Origin: an uncultured Eggerthellaceae bacterium
GTDB lineage: Bacteria > Actinomycetota > Coriobacteriia > Coriobacteriales > Eggerthellaceae
DNA: 40,060 nucleotides
Direction of reading: 5' to 3'
Assembly: GCA_905234785.1 (NCBI GenBank)
Contig: CAJOIP010000014.1
Span: 1 to 40,060, forward strand
In this document: piece by piece, positions 38,143-40,060 of the stretch
Layout: every line of letters begins with the position of its first letter
Numbering within the stretch: the stretch's first letter is position 1
Notes under the pieces: model-generated
Seen by the model: the letters and a program-made list of their open reading frames with translations, nothing else
Told to the model about the DNA's origin: nothing
The model's database searches: none
Position numbers and translations under genes: made by a program

Positions 38143-39789
38143 ATGACGGATCACATGTATGGAACATCGGGCACGCCCTCGTCGCGCCCTCCCGAGCCGC
38201 CGTACCGCTCGAATGCATCGACGCAGCCAGCGTATAGCGGCCAGCAGCAATACGCGTCTCCCGATACGAGCGGCATCGACCGTGCGGGCGAAGTGTCTGC
38301 GACGGGCCAATACGCGCCTGCGGGCAGCAACTACCCCACGGAAAGCCTCGGCAACGCCCGCATGGGCGATACGGCCACCATGCCGAACGCCGGCGCAAGC
38401 GGCACCGCCGGGCGCCATAGCGCCACAGCGCAGCAAACGTATCAGGCGCCTGCCCCGCAGCCAGCGAAGCAGAAGTCGGGGGCGGGCAAGTCGTTCGTTT
38501 TCGGCTTCCTCGGCGCGCTCGTGGCATGCGCCCTTGCGATTGGGGGGTTCGCCATTTGGCAGGGCACGCAGAACGCCTCGTCTGCCGCGACGGTTCTCGG
38601 GACGTCCGACCCGAGCGTCATCAACGCCGTTGACGAGGGCCAGACGATCGCCGAAGCCGTTGCCGCGAAGGCGCTGCCTTCGGTCGTCGCCGTGTACAAC
38701 TACCAGCAGCAGTCGGGTAGCGGATACTACGGATACGGGTACGGGTATGGAAACGGCTCGGGCAGCACGTCGGGCGAACCTGTCGCCATGGGCATGGGCT
38801 CGGGCGTCGTCATCTCCGACGACGGTTACATCATCACGAACTACCACGTCGTGGAAGGCGCCGACAAGCTCACCGTCACCGTCGACGGCATCGAGCGCGA
38901 TGCCGAGCTCGTCGGCTCTGACAGCAGCTCGGACATCGCGGTCGTGAAGGTGTCCGACACCGAAGGCCTCGTCGCGGCCGACATCGGCGATTCCGACAAC
39001 CTGAAGATCGGCGAATGGGTCATGACGGTCGGCGCGCCGCTGGGCCTCGAGCAGTCGGTTGCGACCGGCGTCGTGTCCGCGACGAACCGTTCCACCATCA
39101 TGGACCTCAACTCGTCGTCCGACGTGTACAGCTACTTTTACGGCAACTCCACGCCGCAATACGCGTATTACCCCAACATGATCCAGACCGACGCGCTCAT
39201 CAACCCCGGCAATTCCGGCGGCGCGCTCGTCGACGCCGACGGCAAGCTCGTGGGCATCAACTCCATGCTCTCCTCGTATTCGGGCGACTACGCGGGCGTC
39301 GGTTTCGCCATCCCCATTAACTACGCAATCGGCCTGGCCGAAGACATCATCGCCGGCAACGAGCCGTCGCATGCGGCGCTTGGCGTATCCATCTCGCAGG
39401 TGAACAGCCAGACTGCCCAGCGCTACAACCTCTCGGCCACGTCGGGCGCCTACATCGCTGGCATTTACGAGGGCTCTGGTGCTGCCGATTCCGATTTGCA
39501 GGTCGGCGACATCATCACGGCCATCGACGGTAAGGCCGTCACGTCGACGACCGATGTCACGCTCGACGTGCGCGGCTACGATGTCGGTGACACGGTCACG
39601 GTTACCGTCAACCGCAATGGCGAGACGCTCGACATCCCCGTCACGCTGGTATCCGACCAGCTGCTCGATACGTCAAGCAGCGATTCGCGCCAGCAACTGC
39701 AGCAATCGCCCTACGACAACGGCGGCGGGTCGGAAGACGAGTACAGCATGGAGGACCTCGAACGCTTCCTGCGCATGCTCGGCATGTAG
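38143..39789 (+). CDS. HtrA/DegP-family membrane-anchored serine protease
   Basis: 548-aa S1C protease for extracytoplasmic protein quality control. A long Ser/Pro/Gln/Gly-rich cytoplasmic N-terminus (about 1-105) precedes one transmembrane helix (about 112-135). The trypsin-like domain has catalytic His235 (TNYHVVEG), Asp264 (SDIAVVKV) and Ser358 (NPGNSGGAL). One PDZ domain (about 415-510) follows, then an acidic tail. A Gly/Tyr-rich insert (GYYGYGYGYGNGSGS) lies at the start of the protease domain. ATG 38143 has AAGGAG 10 nt upstream; longer in-frame starts lack an RBS. It stands alone between a repeat-rich region and a terminator. Confidence 0.94.
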   Translation: MTDHMYGTSGTPSSRPPEPPYRSNASTQPAYSGQQQYASPDTSGIDRAGEVSATGQYAPAGSNYPTESLGNARMGDTATMPNAGASGTAGRHSATAQQTYQAPAPQPAKQKSGAGKSFVFGFLGALVACALAIGGFAIWQGTQNASSAATVLGTSDPSVINAVDEGQTIAEAVAAKALPSVVAVYNYQQQSGSGYYGYGYGYGNGSGSTSGEPVAMGMGSGVVISDDGYIITNYHVVEGADKLTVTVDGIERDAELVGSDSSSDIAVVKVSDTEGLVAADIGDSDNLKIGEWVMTVGAPLGLEQSVATGVVSATNRSTIMDLNSSSDVYSYFYGNSTPQYAYYPNMIQTDALINPGNSGGALVDADGKLVGINSMLSSYSGDYAGVGFAIPINYAIGLAEDIIAGNEPSHAALGVSISQVNSQTAQRYNLSATSGAYIAGIYEGSGAADSDLQVGDIITAIDGKAVTSTTDVTLDVRGYDVGDTVTVTVNRNGETLDIPVTLVSDQLLDTSSSDSRQQLQQSPYDNGGGSEDEYSMEDLERFLRMLGM

Positions 39790-39815
39790 TGAGATTGCAT
39801 GACGAAGGGTTTTCC

Positions 39816-39846
39816 GAAGGGCGGCTTTCAAGCCGCCCTTCTCCTT
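39816..39846 (+). terminator. htrA terminator
   Basis: GAAGGGCGGCTT/AAGCCGCCCTTC 12-bp stem with a 2-nt gap (TC), so the true loop takes some stem bases. A modest pyrimidine tract TCCTT follows. Confidence 0.75.
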
Positions 39847-39895
39847 GCGGCGCAAAAGCGCATCAGAGTGACCAGGCCAGGATGACACATCATCG

Positions 39896-39923
39896 TTCAC
39901 CGAGCTTCTAAATCGGTTAATAT
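39896..39923 (+). promoter_or_regulatory. pyrH promoter
   Basis: TTCACC (39896-39901) and TAATAT (39918-39923) with 16-bp spacing, about 40 nt before the pyrH ATG. Confidence 0.55.
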
Positions 39924-39962
39924 GGAACGCGATGGAAAACACCTTGGCGGGAGGAGAAGCCC

Positions 39963-40060
39963 ATGGCCGATGACTACAAGTACAAGCGCGTGTTGCTGAA
40001 GCTTTCAGGCGAGGCGCTTGCCGGCGATTTGGGGTACGGCATCGACCCGAAAGTCGTCGA
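39963..40060 (+). CDS. pyrH: Uridylate kinase, 5' end only (runs off the window)
   Basis: The first 32 codons of PyrH, which phosphorylates [22 protein letters not shown] matches the conserved opening ([11 protein letters not shown] is the nucleotide-binding Lys/Gly loop), followed by [12 protein letters not shown] 39963 has GGGAGGAG 7 nt upstream. The rest lies beyond the window edge. In most bacteria frr follows, but that cannot be seen here. Confidence 0.93.
   Translation, partial: MADDYKYKRVLLKLSGEALAGDLGYGIDPKVV

Overview
The window is high-GC, densely coded bacterial chromosome. Several features point to the actinobacterial class Coriobacteriia, probably Eggerthellaceae: an alanine/glutamate-tailed zinc-type ribosomal protein L31 behind a leader hairpin, an archaeal-like type IA topoisomerase next to a DUF1385 membrane protein, flavin-dependent ThyX, a MobB-MobA fusion, a radical SAM/DUF4130 DNA-repair pair and many organic-acid and amino-acid transporters. 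The placement is inferred from gene content; no 16S is present. No prophage, CRISPR array, intact IS element or rRNA was seen.

Layout. 1-5.2 kb: a peptide-deformylase-like gene lacking the catalytic Glu, a COG0523/CobW GTPase, a 40-codon glycoside hydrolase family 2 stub, GAPDH with a GapB-like cofactor pocket, an M20 amidohydrolase and a TIM-barrel protein. 5.2-11.4 kb: a glycine riboswitch with a Na+:alanine/glycine symporter, a Pit phosphate transporter, then on the minus strand an iron alcohol dehydrogenase, a dicarboxylate symporter and a 39-aa membrane microprotein. 11.5-15.9 kb: PAP2 phosphatase, L31, a methyltransferase, ThyX and DUF1385. 16.0-26.8 kb: a long co-directional run topA-fumarase alpha/beta-tmk-holB-ricT-pncB-degV-degV. 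26.9-31.2 kb: a degenerate beta-hydroxyacid-dehydrogenase-like protein, PflX-like radical SAM, the DNA-repair radical SAM/DUF4130 pair and tRNA-Thr(UGU). 31.3-40.06 kb: pyrE, murI, mobBA, a polyferredoxin, a polar amino-acid ABC transporter, HtrA and the start of pyrH.

The metabolic theme is amino-acid and organic-acid use (glycine/alanine, C4-dicarboxylate and polar amino-acid uptake, class I fumarase, a possibly gluconeogenic GAPDH), with molybdenum-cofactor and Fe-S redox functions. The replication and nucleotide genes (topA, tmk, holB, thyX, pyrE, pyrH, murI) are housekeeping.

The most unusual content is repetitive. Two unrelated palindromic repeat families, here called PE1 and PE2, are scattered between genes. 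Each also has one copy lying in frame inside a conserved protein-coding gene: PE1 in the DUF1385 gene (20 codons) and PE2 at the start of the fumarase beta gene (37 codons). This resembles the protein-coding Rickettsia palindromic elements, but in an actinobacterium. Two PE2 copies share perfectly identical 25- and 28-nt blocks around a 31-nt centre of equal length but different sequence, and every PE2 copy is enclosed by its own, locus-specific complementary arms. A third, cloverleaf-like repeat with GTAGGGGC ends and a 36-bp tandem repeat also occur.
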